From: Ptiloglossa arizonensis | Taxonomy: Eukaryota > Arthropoda > Insecta > Hymenoptera > Colletidae | DNA: 64,000 nucleotides | Direction of reading: 5' to 3' | Assembly: GCF_051014685.1 (NCBI RefSeq) | Contig: NW_027479501.1 | Span: 47,192-111,191, forward strand | Shown: one piece after another, positions 35,191-47,970 of the stretch | Layout: every line of letters starts with the position of its first letter | Numbering within the stretch: position 1 is the first letter of the stretch | Program-made: the position numbers and the translations under genes | Notes under the pieces: generated by a model | What the model was told of the DNA's origin: nothing | Database searches by the model: none | Seen by the model: only the letters and a program-made list of their open reading frames with translations

Positions 35191-36415
35191 GTACGCACAC
35201 CGTTGTAATCGGGCGAGTTTCCACTTTCAGACGCAACAGAAATTATGCGGATTGGTCAATCCGTTCGCGAGATATTTCAGTTTGGAGGTAAGAAACGCTT
35301 GAGAAACTCAAAATTTGCGCAGTTCTGATGCCCGAAACGAATAACTAGAACGGCCTAGGGGAAAACTACACCCACCGTTGTAATCGGGCGAGTTTCTACT
35401 TTCAGACGCAACAGAAATTTTGCGGATAGGTCAATCCGTTCGCGAGATATGGCAGTTTGGAGGTAAGAAACGCTTGAGAAACTCAAAATTTTCGCAGTTC
35501 TGATGCTCGAAACGAATAACTAGAACGGCCTAGGGGAAAAGTGCGCATACCGTTGTAATCGGGCGAGTTTCTACTTTCAGATGCAACAGAAATTTTGCGG
35601 ATTGATGAATCCGTTCGCGAGATATGGCAGTTTGGAGGTAAGAAACGCTTGAGAAACTCAAAATTTTCGCAGTTCTGATGCTCGAAACGAGTAACTAGAA
35701 CGGCATAGGGGAAAAGTACGCATACCGTTGAAATCGGGCGAGTTTCTACTTTCAGATGCAACAGAAATTTTGCGGATTAATCAATCCGTTCGCGAGATAT
35801 GGCAGTTTGGAGGTAAGAAACGCTTGAGAAACTCAAAATTTTCGCAGTTCTGATGCTCGAAAGGAATAACTGGAACGGCCTAGGGGAAAACTACACATAC
35901 CGTTGTAATCGGGCGAGTTTCTACTTTCAGACGCAACAGAAATTTTGCGGATAGGTCAATCCGTTCGCGAGATATGGCAGTTTGGAAATAAGAAACGCTT
36001 GAGAAACTCAAAATTTTCGCAGTTCTGATGCTCGAAACGAGTAACTAGAACGGCATAGGGGAAAAGTACGCATACCGTTGTAATCGGGCGAGTTTCTACT
36101 TTCAAATGCAACAGAAATTTTGCGGATTGATCAATCCGTTCGCGAGATATGGCAGTTTGGAGGTAAGAAACGCTTGAGAAACTCAAAATTTTCGCAGTTC
36201 TGATGCTCGAAACGAATAACTAGAACGGCCTAGGGGAAAACTACACCCACCGTTGTAATCGGGCGAGTTTCTACTTTCAGACGCAACAGAAATTTTGCGG
36301 ATAGGTCAATCCGTTCGCGAGATATGGCAGTTTGGAGGTAAGAAACGCTTGAGAAACTCAAAATTTTCGCAGTTCTGATGCTCGAAACGAGTAACTAGAA
36401 CGGCCTAGGGGAATA
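35191..36415 (+). repeat. 7-monomer HOR, copy 1 (1,225 bp)
   Basis: It opens with the 'gtttccactttcag' unit bearing 'gaaattatgcgg', 'gatatttcag' and 'gatgcccgaaac'. It then has 'ctacaccc', 'attgatgaat', 'gttgaaatcggg' with 'attaatcaat', 'ctacacat', 'ttcaaatgcaac' and a second 'ctacaccc' unit. All markers recur 1,225 bp later. Confidence 0.9.
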
Positions 36416-37640
36416 GTACGCACACCGTTGTAATCGGGCGAGTTTCCACTTTCAGACGCAACAGAAATTATGCGGATTGGTCAATCCGTTCGCGAGATAT
36501 TTCAGTTTGGAGGTAAGAAACGCTTGAGAAACTCAAAATTTGCGCAGTTCTGATGCCCGAAACGAATAACTAGAACGGCCTAGGGGAAAACTACACCCAC
36601 CGTTGTAATCGGGCGAGTTTCTACTTTCAGACGCAACAGAAATTTTGCGGATAGGTCAATCCGTTCGCGAGATATGGCAGTTTGGAGGTAAGAAACGCTT
36701 GAGAAACTCAAAATTTTCGCAGTTCTGATGCTCGAAACGAATAACTAGAACGGCCTAGGGGAAAAGTGCGCATACCGTTGTAATCGGGCGAGTTTCTACT
36801 TTCAGATGCAACAGAAATTTTGCGGATTGATGAATCCGTTCGCGAGATATGGCAGTTTGGAGGTAAGAAACGCTTGAGAAACTCAAAATTTTCGCAGTTC
36901 TGATGCTCGAAACGAGTAACTAGAACGGCATAGGGGAAAAGTACGCATACCGTTGAAATCGGGCGAGTTTCTACTTTCAGATGCAACAGAAATTTTGCGG
37001 ATTAATCAATCCGTTCGCGAGATATGGCAGTTTGGAGGTAAGAAACGCTTGAGAAACTCAAAATTTTCGCAGTTCTGATGCTCGAAAGGAATAACTGGAA
37101 CGGCCTAGGGGAAAACTACACATACCGTTGTAATCGGGCGAGTTTCTACTTTCAGACGCAACAGAAATTTTGCGGATAGGTCAATCCGTTCGCGAGATAT
37201 GGCAGTTTGGAAATAAGAAACGCTTGAGAAACTCAAAATTTTCGCAGTTCTGATGCTCGAAACGAGTAACTAGAACGGCATAGGGGAAAAGTACGCATAC
37301 CGTTGTAATCGGGCGAGTTTCTACTTTCAAATGCAACAGAAATTTTGCGGATTGATCAATCCGTTCGCGAGATATGGCAGTTTGGAGGTAAGAAACGCTT
37401 GAGAAACTCAAAATTTTCGCAGTTCTGATGCTCGAAACGAATAACTAGAACGGCCTAGGGGAAAACTACACCCACCGTTGTAATCGGGCGAGTTTCTACT
37501 TTCAGACGCAACAGAAATTTTGCGGATAGGTCAATCCGTTCGCGAGATATGGCAGTTTGGAGGTAAGAAACGCTTGAGAAACTCAAAATTTTCGCAGTTC
37601 TGATGCTCGAAACGAATAACTAGAACGGCCTAGGGGAAAA
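36416..37640 (+). repeat. 7-monomer HOR, copy 2 (1,225 bp)
   Basis: This is a near-identical tandem copy of 35,191-36,415. I saw no differences until the last unit, whose right end reads 'cgaaacgaat' where copy 1 has 'cgaaacgagt'. This marks the exchange point. Confidence 0.9.
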
Positions 37641-39389
37641 GTGCGCATACCGTTGTAATCGGGCGAGTTTCTGCTTTCAGATGCAACAGAAATTTTGCGG
37701 ATTGATCAATCCGTTCGCGAGATATGGCAGTTTGGATATAAGAAACGCTTGAGAAACTCAAAATTTTCTCAGTTCTGATGCTCGAAACGAGTAACCAGAA
37801 CGGCCTAGGGGAATAGTACGCACACCGTTGTAATCGGGCGAGTTTCCACTTTCAGACGCAACAGAAATTTTGCGGATTCGTCAATCCGTTCGCGAGATAT
37901 TTCAGTTTGGAGGTAAGAAACGCTTGAGAAACTCAAAATTTGCGCAGTTCTGATGCTCGAAACGAATAACTAGAACGGCCTAGGGGAAAATTGCGCATAC
38001 CGTTGTAAGCGGGCGAGTTTCTACTTTCAGATGCAACAGAAATTTTGCGGATCGGCAATCCGTTCGCGAGATATGGCAGTTTGGATGTAAGAAACGCTTG
38101 AGGAACTCAAAATTTTCGCAGTTCTGATGCTCGAAACGAATAACCTGAACGGCATAGGGGAAAAGTACGCATACCGTTGTAATCGGGCGAGTTTCTACTT
38201 TCAGACGCAACAGAAATTTTGCGGATAGGTCAATCCGTTCGCGAGATATGGCAGTTTGGAAATAAGAAACGCTTGAGAAACTCAAAATTTTCGCAGTTCT
38301 GATGCTCGAAACGAGTAACTAGAACGGCATAGGGGAAAAGTACGCATACCGTTGTAATCGGGCGAGTTTCTACTTTCAGATGCAACAGAAATTTTGCGGA
38401 TTGATCAATCCGTTCGCGAGATATGGCAGTTTGGAGGTAAGAAACGCTTGAGAAACTCAAAATTTTCGCAGTTCTGATGCTCGAAACGAATAACTAGAAC
38501 CGCCTAGGGGAAAAGTGCGCATACCGTTGTAATCGGGCGAGTTTCTACTTTCAGATGCCACAGAAATTTTGCGGATTGATCAATCCGTTCGCGAGATATG
38601 GCAGTTTGGAAATAAGAAACGCTTGAGAAACTCAAAATTTTCGCAGTTCTGATGCTCGAAACGAGTAACTAGAACGGCATAGGGGAAGAGTACGCATACC
38701 GTTGTAATCGGGTGAGTTTCTACTTTCAGATGCAACAGAAATTTTGCGGATTGTTCAATCCGTTCGCGAGATATGGCCGTTTGGATGTAAGAAACGCTTG
38801 AGAAACTCAAAATTTTCGCAGGTCTGATGCTCGAAACGAATAACTGGAACGGCCTAGGGGAAAACTACACATACCGTTGTAATCGGGCGAGTTTCTACTT
38901 TCAGACGCAACAGAAATTTTGCGGATAGGTCAATCCGTTCGCGAGATATGGCAGTTTGGAAATAAGAAACGCTTGAGAAACTCAAAATTTTCGCAGTTCT
39001 GATGCTCGAAACGAGTAACTAGAACGGCATAGGGGAAAAGTACGCATACCGTTGTAATCGGGCGAGTTTCTACTTTCAGATGCAACAGAAATTTTGCGGA
39101 TTGATCAATCCGTTCGCGAGATATGGCAGTTTGGAGGTAAGAAACGCTTGAGAAACTCAAAATTTTCGCAGTTCTGATGCTCGAAACGAATAACTAGAAC
39201 GGCCTAGGGGAAAACTACACCCACCGTTGTAATCGGGCGAGTTTCTACTTTCAGACGCAACAGAAATTTTGCGGATAGGTCAATCCGTTCGCGAGATATG
39301 GCAGTTTGGAGGTAAGAAACGCTTGAGAAACTCAAAATTTTCGCAGTTCTGATGCTCGAAACGAATAACTAGAACGGCCTAGGGGAAAA
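37641..39389 (+). repeat. 10-monomer HOR, copy 1 (1,749 bp)
   Basis: The order of units is 'ctgctttcag', 'gtttccactttcag', 174-bp 'cggatcggcaatcc' (37,991-38,164), 'acgcaac/ataggtc', 'gatgcaac', 'gatgccac', 'gggtgag/ttgttcaat', 'ctacacat', 'gatgcaac' and 'ctacaccc'. The same order recurs at 40,089. Marker variants 'ttttctcag' and 'gtaaccagaac' in the first unit are also shared with 40,089. Confidence 0.9.
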
Positions 39390-40088
39390 GTGCGCATACC
39401 GTTGTAATCGGGCGAGTTTCTGCTTTCAGATGCAACAGAAATTTTGCGGATTGATCAATCCGTTCGCGAGATATGGCAGTTTGGATATAAGAAACGCTTG
39501 AGAAACTCAAAATTTTCGCAGTTCTGATGCTCGAAACGAGTAACTAGAACGGCCTAGGGGAATAGTACGCACACCGTTGTAATCGGGCGAGTTTCCACTT
39601 TCAGACGCAACAGAAATTTTGCGGATTCGTCAATCCGTTCGCGAGATATTTCAGTTTGGAGGTAAGAAACGCTTGAGAAACTCAAAATTTGCGCAGTTCT
39701 GATGCTCGAAACGAATAACTAGAACGGCCTAGGGGAAAATTGCGCATACCGTTGTAAGCGGGCGAGTTTCTACTTTCAGATGCAACAGAAATTTTGCGGA
39801 TCGGCAATCCGTTCGCGAGATATGGCAGTTTGGATGTAAGAAACGCTTGAGGAACTCAAAATTTTCGCAGTTCTGATGCTCGAAACGAATAACCTGAACG
39901 GCATAGGGGAAAACTACACCCACCGTTGTAATCGGGCGAGTTTCTACTTTCAGACGCAACAGAAATTTTGCGGATAGGTCAATCCGTTCGCGAGATATGG
40001 CAGTTTGGAGGTAAGAAACGCTTGAGAAACTCAAAATTTTCGCAGTTCTGATGCTCGAAACGAATAACTAGAACGGCCTAGGGGAAAA
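39390..40088 (+). repeat. 4-monomer deletion variant of the 10-monomer HOR (699 bp)
   Basis: This has units 1, 2, 3 and 10 of the flanking ten-unit HOR and lacks units 4 to 9. The 174-bp unit ends in 'cctgaacggcatagg' and runs straight into a 'ctacaccc' unit. Six monomers (about 1,050 bp) are missing as a clean in-phase deletion. Confidence 0.88.
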
Positions 40089-41847
40089 GTGCGCATACCG
40101 TTGTAATCGGGCGAGTTTCTGCTTTCAGATGCAACAGAAATTTTGCGGATTGATCAATCCGTTCGCGAGATATGGCAGTTTGGATATAAGAAACGCTTGA
40201 GAAACTCAAAATTTTCTCAGTTCTGATGCTCGAAACGAGTAACCAGAACGGCCTAGGGGAATAGTACGCACACCGTTGTAATCGGGCGAGTTTCCACTTT
40301 CAGACGCAACAGAAATTTTGCGGATTCGTCAATCCGTTCGCGAGATATTTCAGTTTGGAGGTAAGAAACGCTTGAGAAACTCAAAATTTGCGCAGTTCTG
40401 ATGCTCGAAACGAATAACTAGAACGGCCTAGGGGAAAATTGCGCATACCGTTGTAAGCGGGCGAGTTTCTACTTTCAGATGCAACAGAAATTTTGCGGAT
40501 CGGCAATCCGTTCGCGAGATATGGCAGTTTGGATGTAAGAAACGCTTGAGGAACTCAAAATTTTCGCAGTTCTGATGCTCGAAACGAATAACCTGAACGG
40601 CATAGGGGAAAAGTACGCATACCGTTGTAATCGGGCGAGTTTCTACTTTCAGACGCAACAGAAATTTTGCGGATAGGTCAATCCGTTCGCGAGATATGGC
40701 AGTTTGGAAATAAGAAACGCTTGAGAAACTCAAAATTTTCGAAAATTTTCGCAGTTCTGATGCTCGAAACGAGTAACTAGAACGGCATAGGGGAAAAGTA
40801 CGCATACCGTTGTAATCGGGCGAGTTTCTACTTTCAGATGCAACAGAAATTTTGCGGATTGATCAATCCGTTCGCGAGATATGGCAGTTTGGAGGTAAGA
40901 AACGCTTGAGAAACTCAAAATTTTCGCAGTTCTGATGCTCGAAACGAATAACTAGAACCGCCTAGGGGAAAAGTGCGCATACCGTTGTAATCGGGCGAGT
41001 TTCTACTTTCAGATGCCACAGAAATTTTGCGGATTGATCAATCCGTTCGCGAGATATGGCAGTTTGGAAATAAGAAACGCTTGAGAAACTCAAAATTTTC
41101 GCAGTTCTGATGCTCGAAACGAGTAACTAGAACGGCATAGGGGAAGAGTACGCATACCGTTGTAATCGGGTGAGTTTCTACTTTCAGATGCAACAGAAAT
41201 TTTGCGGATTGTTCAATCCGTTCGCGAGATATGGCCGTTTGGATGTAAGAAACGCTTGAGAAACTCAAAATTTTCGCAGGTCTGATGCTCGAAACGAATA
41301 ACTGGAACGGCCTAGGGGAAAACTACACATACCGTTGTAATCGGGCGAGTTTCTACTTTCAGACGCAACAGAAATTTTGCGGATAGGTCAATCCGTTCGC
41401 GAGATATGGCAGTTTGGAAATAAGAAACGCTTGAGAAACTCAAAATTTTCGCAGTTCTGATGCTCGAAACGAGTAACTAGAACGGCATAGGGGAAAAGTA
41501 CGCATACCGTTGTAATCGGGCGAGTTTCTACTTTCAGATGCAACAGAAATTTTGCGGATTGATCAATCCGTTCGCGAGATATGGCAGTTTGGAGGTAAGA
41601 AACGCTTGAGAAACTCAAAATTTTCGCAGTTCTGATGCTCGAAACGAATAACTAGAACGGCCTAGGGGAAAACTACACCCACCGTTGTAATCGGGCGAGT
41701 TTCTACTTTCAGACGCAACAGAAATTTTGCGGATAGGTCAATCCGTTCGCGAGATATGGCAGTTTGGAGGTAAGAAACGCTTGAGAAACTCAAAATTTTC
41801 GCAGTTCTGATGCTCGAAACGAATAACTAGAACGGCCTAGGGGAAAA
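40089..41847 (+). repeat. 10-monomer HOR, copy 2 (1,759 bp, with 10-bp insertion)
   Basis: All ten units of 37,641-39,389 occur in the same order. The length is exactly 10 bp greater because of a short tandem duplication at 40,741-40,750 in the fourth unit. Confidence 0.9.
40741..40750. repeat. 10-bp tandem duplication, palindromic GAAAATTTTC
   Basis: The normal 'caaaattttcgcag' becomes 'caaaattttc gaaaattttc gcag'. The added block GAAAATTTTC is itself a perfect 10-bp palindrome and lengthens the A/T tract region. No other unit in the window was seen with it. Confidence 0.9.
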
Positions 41848-44471
41848 GTGCGCATACCGTTGTAATCGGGCGAGTTTCTGCTTTCAGATGCAACAGAAAT
41901 TTTGCGGATTGATCAATCCGTTCGCGAGATATGGCAGTTTGGATATAAGAAACGCTTGAGAAACTCAAAATTTTCGCAGTTCTGATGCTCGAAACGAGTA
42001 ACTAGAACGGCCTAGGGGAATAGTACGCACACCGTTGTAATCGGGCGAGTTTCCACTTTCAGACGCAACAGAAATTTTGCGGATTCGTCAATCCGTTCGC
42101 GAGATATTTCAGTTTGGAGGTAAGAAACGCTTGAGAAACTCAAAATTTGCGCAGTTCTGATGCTCGAAACGAATAACTAGAACGGCCTAGGGGAAAATTG
42201 CGCATACCGTTGTAAGCGGGCGAGTTTCTACTTTCAGATGCAACAGAAATTTTGCGGATCGGCAATCCGTTCGCGAGATATGGCAGTTTGGATGTAAGAA
42301 ACGCTTGAGGAACTCAAAATTTTCGCAGTTCTGATGCTCGAAACGAATAACCTGAACGGCATAGGGGAAAAGTACGCATACCGTTGTAATCGGGCGAGTT
42401 TCTACTTTCAGACGCAACAGAAATTTTGCGGATAGGTCAATCGGTTCGCGAGATATGGCAGTTTGGAAATAAGAAACGCTTGAGAAACTCAAAATTTTCG
42501 CAGTTCTGATGCTCGAAACGAGTAACTAGAACGGCATAGGGGAAAAGTACGCATACCGTTGTAATCGGGCGAGTTTCTACTTTCAGACGCAACAGAAATT
42601 TTGCGGATAGGTCAATCCGTTCGCGAGATATGGCAGTTTGGAGGTAAGAAACGCTTGAGAAACTCAAAATTTTCGCAGTTCTGATGCTCGAAACGAATAA
42701 CTAGATCGGCCTAGGGGAAAAGTGCGCATACCGTTGTAATCGGGCGAGTTTCTACTTTCAGATGCAACAGAAATTTTGCGGATTGATCAATCCGTTCGCG
42801 AGATATGGCAGTTTGGATATAAGAAACGCTTGAGAAACTCAAAATTTTCGCAGTTCTGATGCTCGAAACGAGTAACTAGAACGGCCTAGGGGAAAAGTAC
42901 GCATACCGTTGAAATCGGGCGAGTTTCTACTTTCAGATGCAACAGAAATTTTGCGGATTAATCAATCCGTTCGCGAGATATGGCAGTTTGGAGGTAAGAA
43001 ACGCTTGAGAAACTCAAAATTTTCGCAGTTCTGATGCTCGAAAGGAATAACTGGAACGGCCTAGGGGAAAACTACACATACCGTTGTAATCGGGCGAGTT
43101 TCTACTTTCAGACGCAACAGAAATTTTGCGGATAGGTCAATCCGTTCGCGAGATATGGCAGTTTGGAAATAAGAAACGCTTGAGAAACTCAAAATTTTCG
43201 CAGTTCTGATGCTCGAAACGAGTAACTAGAACGGCATAGGGGAAAAGTACGCATACCGTTGTAATCGGGCGAGTTTCTACTTTCAGATGCAACAGAAATT
43301 TTGCGGATTGATCAATCCGTTCGCGAGATATGGCAGTTTGGAGGTAAGAAACGCTTGAGAAACTCAAAATTTTCGCAGTTCTGATGCTCGAAACGAATAA
43401 CTAGAACCGCCTAGGGGAAAAGTGCGCATACCGTTGTAATCGGGCGAGTTTCTACTTTCAGATGCAACAGAAATTTTGCGGATTGATGAATCCGTTCGCG
43501 AGATATGGCAGTTTGGAGGTAAGAAACGCTTGAGAAACTCAAAATTTTCGCAGTTCTGATGCTCGAAACGAATAACTAGAACGGCCTAGGGGAAAAGTGC
43601 GCATACCGTTGTAATCGGGCGAGTTTCTACTTTCAGACGCAACAGAAATTTTGCGGATAGGTCAATCCGTTCGCGAGATATGGCAGTTTGGAAATAAGAA
43701 ACGCTTGAGAAACTCAAAATTTTCGCAGTTCTGATGCTCGAAACGAGTAACTAGAACGGCATAGGGGAAAAGTACGCATACCGTTGTAATCGGGCGAGTT
43801 TCTACTTTCAGACGCAACAGAAATTTTGCGGATAGGTCAATCCGTTCGCGAGATATGGCAGTTTGGAGGTAAGAAACGCTTGAGAAACTCAAAATTTTCG
43901 CAGTTCTGATGCTCGAAACGAATAACTAGAACGGCCTAGGGGAAAAGTGCGCATACCGTTGTAATCGGGCGAGTTTCTACTTTCAGATGCAACAGAAATT
44001 TTGCGGATTGATCAATCCGTTCGCGAGATATGGCAGTTTGGATATAAAAAACGCTTGAGAAACTCAAAATTTTCGCAGTTCTGATGCTCGAAACGAGTAA
44101 CTAGAACGGCCTAGGGGAATAGTACGCACACCGTTGTAATCGGGCGAGTTTCCACTTTCAGACGCAACAGAAATTTTGCGGATTGGTCAATCCGTTCGCG
44201 AGATATTTCAGTTTGGAGGTAAGAAACGCTTGAGAAACTCAAAATTTGCGCAGTTCTGATGCTCGAAACGAATAACTAGAACGGCCTAGGGGAAAATTGC
44301 GCATACCGTTGTAATCGGGCGAGTTTCTACTTTCAGATGCAACAGAAATTTTGCGGATTGATGAATCCGTTCGCGAGATATGGCAGTTTGGAGGTAAGAA
44401 ACGCTTGAGAAACTCAAAATTTTCGCAGTTCTGATGCTCGAAACGAATAACTAGAACCGCCTAGGGGAAAA
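41848..44471 (+). repeat. Mixed block continuing the 10-monomer HOR
   Basis: The first four units follow the 10-monomer HOR ('ctgctttcag', 'gtttccactttcag', 174-bp, 'acgcaac/ataggtc'). The rest is a mosaic of 'ataggtc', 'gttgaaatcggg', 'ctacacat' and 'gatgaat' units. A partial 7-monomer spacing (1,225 bp) links units near 42,372 and 43,597. Confidence 0.72.
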
Positions 44472-45521
44472 GTGCGCATACCGTTGTAATCGGGCGAGTT
44501 TCTACTTTCAGATGCCACAGAAATTTTGCGGATTGATCAATCCGTTCGCGAGATATGGCAGTTTGGAAATAAGAAACGCTTGAGAAACTCAAAATTTTCG
44601 CAGTTCTGATGCTCGAAACGAGTAACTAGAACGGCATAGGGGAAAAGTACGCATACCGTTGTAATCGGGCGAGTTTCTACTTTCAGATGCAACAGAAATT
44701 TTGCGGATTGATCAATCCGTACGCGAGATATGGCAGTTTGGAGGTAAGAAACGCTTGAGAAACTCAAAATTTTCGCAGTTCTGATGCTCGAAACGAGTAA
44801 CTAGAACGGCATAGGGGAAGAGTACGCATACCGTTGTAATCGGGTGAGTTTCTACTTTCAGATGCAACAGAAATTTTGCGAATTGTTCAATCCGTTCACG
44901 AGATATGGCCGTTTGGATGTAAGAAACGCTTGAGAAACTCAAAATTTTCGCAGGTCTGATGCTCGAAACGAATAACTGGAACGGCCTAGGGGAAAACTAC
45001 ACATACCGTTGTAATCGGGCGAGTTTCTACTTTCAGATGCAACAGAAATTTTGCGGATTGATCAATCCGTTCGCGAGATATGGCAGTTTGGAGGTAAGAA
45101 ACGCTTGAGAAACTCAAAATTTTCGCAGTTCTGATGCTCGAAACGAGTAACTAGAACGGCATAGGGGAAAAGTACGCATACCGTTGTAATCGGGCGAGTT
45201 TCTACTTTCAGACGCAACAGAAATTTTGCGGATTGATCAATCCGTTCGCGAGATATGGCAGTTTGGAGGTAAGAAACGCTTGAGAAACTCAAAATTTTCG
45301 CAGTTCTGATGCTCGAAACGACTAACTAGAACGGCATAGGGGAAAAGTACGCATACCGTTGTAATCGGGCGAGTTTCTACTTTCAGACGCAACAGAAATT
45401 TTGCGGATAGGTCAATCCGTTCGCGAGATATGGCCGTTTGGATGTAAGAAATGCTTGAGAAACTCAAAATTTTCGCAGTTCTGATGCTCGAAACGAATAA
45501 CTAGAACCGCCTAGGGGAAAA
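44472..45521 (+). repeat. 6-monomer HOR, copy 1 (1,050 bp)
   Basis: It opens with a 'gatgccac' unit, followed by 'gatgcaac', 'gggtgag/ttgttcaat/gccgtttgg', 'ctacacat' and 'acgcaac' units. The series restarts at 45,522. Private changes include 'ccgtacgcgag' near 44,720, 'gaattgttc' near 44,880 and 'gactaactag' near 45,320. Confidence 0.83.
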
Positions 45522-46571
45522 GTGCGCATACCGTTGTAATCGGGCGAGTTTCTACTTTCAGATGCCACAGAAATTTTGCGGATTGATCAATCCGTTCGCG
45601 AGATATGGCAGTTTGGAAATAAGAAACGCTTGAGAAACTCAAAATTTTCGCAGTTCTGATGCTCGAAACGAGTAACTAGAACGGCATAGGGGAAAAGTAC
45701 GCATACCGTTGTAATCGGGCGAGTTTCTACTTTCAGATGCAACAGAAATTTTGCGGATTGATCAATCCGTTCGCGAGATATGGCAGTTTGGAAGTAAGAA
45801 ACGCTTGAGAAACTCAAAATTTTCGCAGTTCTGATGCTCGAAACGAGTAACTAGAACGGCATAGGGGAAGAGTACGCATACCGTTGTAATCGGGTGAGTT
45901 TCTACTTTCAGATGCAACAGAAATTTTGCGGATTGTTCAATCCGTTCGCGAGATATGGCCGTTTGGATGTAAGAAACGCTTGAGAAACTCAAAATTTTCG
46001 CAGGTCTGATGCTCGAAACGAATAACTGGAACGGCCTAGGGGAAAACTACACATACCGTTGTAATCGGGCGAGTTTCTACTTTCAGATGCAACAGAAATT
46101 TTGCGGATTGATCAATCCGTTCGCGAGATATGGCAGTTTGGAGGTAAGAAACGCTTGAGAAACTCAAAATTTTCGCAGTTCTGATGCTCGAAACGAGTAA
46201 CTAGAACGGCATAGGGGAAAAGTACGCATACCGTTGTAATCGGGCGAGTTTCTACTTTCAGACGCAACAGAAATTTTGCGGATAGGTCAATCCGTTCGCG
46301 AGATATGGCAGTTTGGAGGTAAGAAACGCTTGAGAAACTCAAAATTTTCGCAGTTCTGATGCTCGAAACGAATAACTAGAACGGCCTAGGGGAAAAGTGC
46401 GCATACCGTTGTAATCGGGCGAGTTTCTACTTTCAGATGCAACAGAAATTTTGCGGATTGATCAATCCGTTCGCGAGATATGGCAGTTTGGATATAAAAA
46501 ACGCTTGAGAAACTCAAAATTTTCGCAGTTCTGATGCTCGAAACGAGTAACTAGAACGGCCTAGGGGAATA
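45522..46571 (+). repeat. 6-monomer HOR, copy 2 (1,050 bp)
   Basis: This matches the previous block in its first four units at an offset of 1,050 bp. Its right part instead resembles the block after 33,617, which begins the long-distance homology described for 46,047 onward. Confidence 0.82.
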
Positions 46572-47970
46572 GTACGCACACCGTTGTAATCGGGCGAGTT
46601 TCCACTTTCAGACGCAACAGAAATTTTGCGGATTGGTCAATCCGTTCGCGAGATATTTCAGTTTGGAGGTAAGAAACGCTTGAGAAACTCAAAATTTGCG
46701 CAGTTCTGATGCTCGAAACGAATAACTAGAACGGCCTAGGGGAAAATTGCGCATACCGTTGTAATCGGGCGAGTTTCTACTTTCAGATGCAACAGAAATT
46801 TTGCGGATCGGCAATCCGTTCGCGAGATATGGCAGTTTGGATGTAAGAAACGCTTGAGGAACTCAAAATTTTCGCAGTTCTGATGCTCGAAACGAGTAAC
46901 TAGAACGGCATAGGGGAAGAGTACGCATACCGTTGTAATCGGGTGAGTTTCTACTTTCAGATGCAACAGAAATTTTGCGGATTGTTCTATCCGTTCGCGA
47001 GATATGGCCGTTTGGATGTAAGAAACGCTTGAGAAACTCAAAATTTTCGCAGTTCTGATGCTCGAAACGAATAACTGGAACGGCCTAGGGGAAAACTACA
47101 CATACCGTTGTAATCGGGCGAGTTTCTACTTTCAGACGCAACAGAAATTTTGCGGATAGGTCAATCCGTTCGCGAGATATGGCAGTTTGGAAATAAGAAA
47201 CGCTTGAGAAACTCAAAATTTTCGCAGTTCTGATGCACGAAACGAGTAACTAGAACGGCATAGGGGAAAAGTACGCATACCGTTGTAATCGGGCGAGTGT
47301 CTACTTTCAGACGCAACAGAAATTTTGCGGATAGGTCAATCCGTTCGCGAGATATGGCAGTTTGGAGGTAAGAAACGCTTGAGAAACTCAAAATTTTCGC
47401 AGTTCTGATGCTCGAAACGAATAACTAGAACGGCCTAGGGGAAAAGTGCGCATACCGTTGTAATCGGGCGAGTTTCTACTTTCAGATGCAACAGAAATTT
47501 TGCGGATTGATCAATCCGTTCGCGAGATATGGCAGTTTGGATATAAGAAACGCTTGAGAAACTCAAAATTTTCGCAGTTCTGATGCTCGAAACGAGTAAC
47601 TAGAACGGCCTAGGGGAATAGTACGCACACCGTTGTAATCGGGCGAGTTTCCACTTTCAGACGCAACAGAAATTATGCGGATTGGTCAATCCGTTCGCGA
47701 GATATTTCAGTTTGGAGGTAAGAAACGCTTGAGAAACTCAAAATTTGCGCAGTTCTGATGCTCGAAACGAATAACTAGAACGGCCTAGGGGAAAACTACA
47801 CCCACCGTTGTAATCGGGCGAGTTTCTACTTTCAGACGCAACAGAAATTTTGCGGATAGGTCAATCCGTTCGCGAGATATGGCAGTTTGGAGGTAAGAAA
47901 CGCTTGAGAAACTCAAAATTTTCGCAGTTCTGATGCTCGAAACGAATAACTAGAACGGCCTAGGGGAAAA
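46572..47970 (+). repeat. Block homologous to 34,142-35,540 (12,430 bp away)
   Basis: Unit order and rare variants match the earlier block at a constant offset of 12,430 bp: 'gtttccactttcag', 174-bp 'cggatcggcaatcc', 'gggtgag' with 'ttgttctat', 'ctacacat', 'ataggtc', 'gatataag' and 'gaaattatgcgg'. Offsets checked at 34,142/46,572, 35,016/47,446 and 35,191/47,621. Confidence 0.85.
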
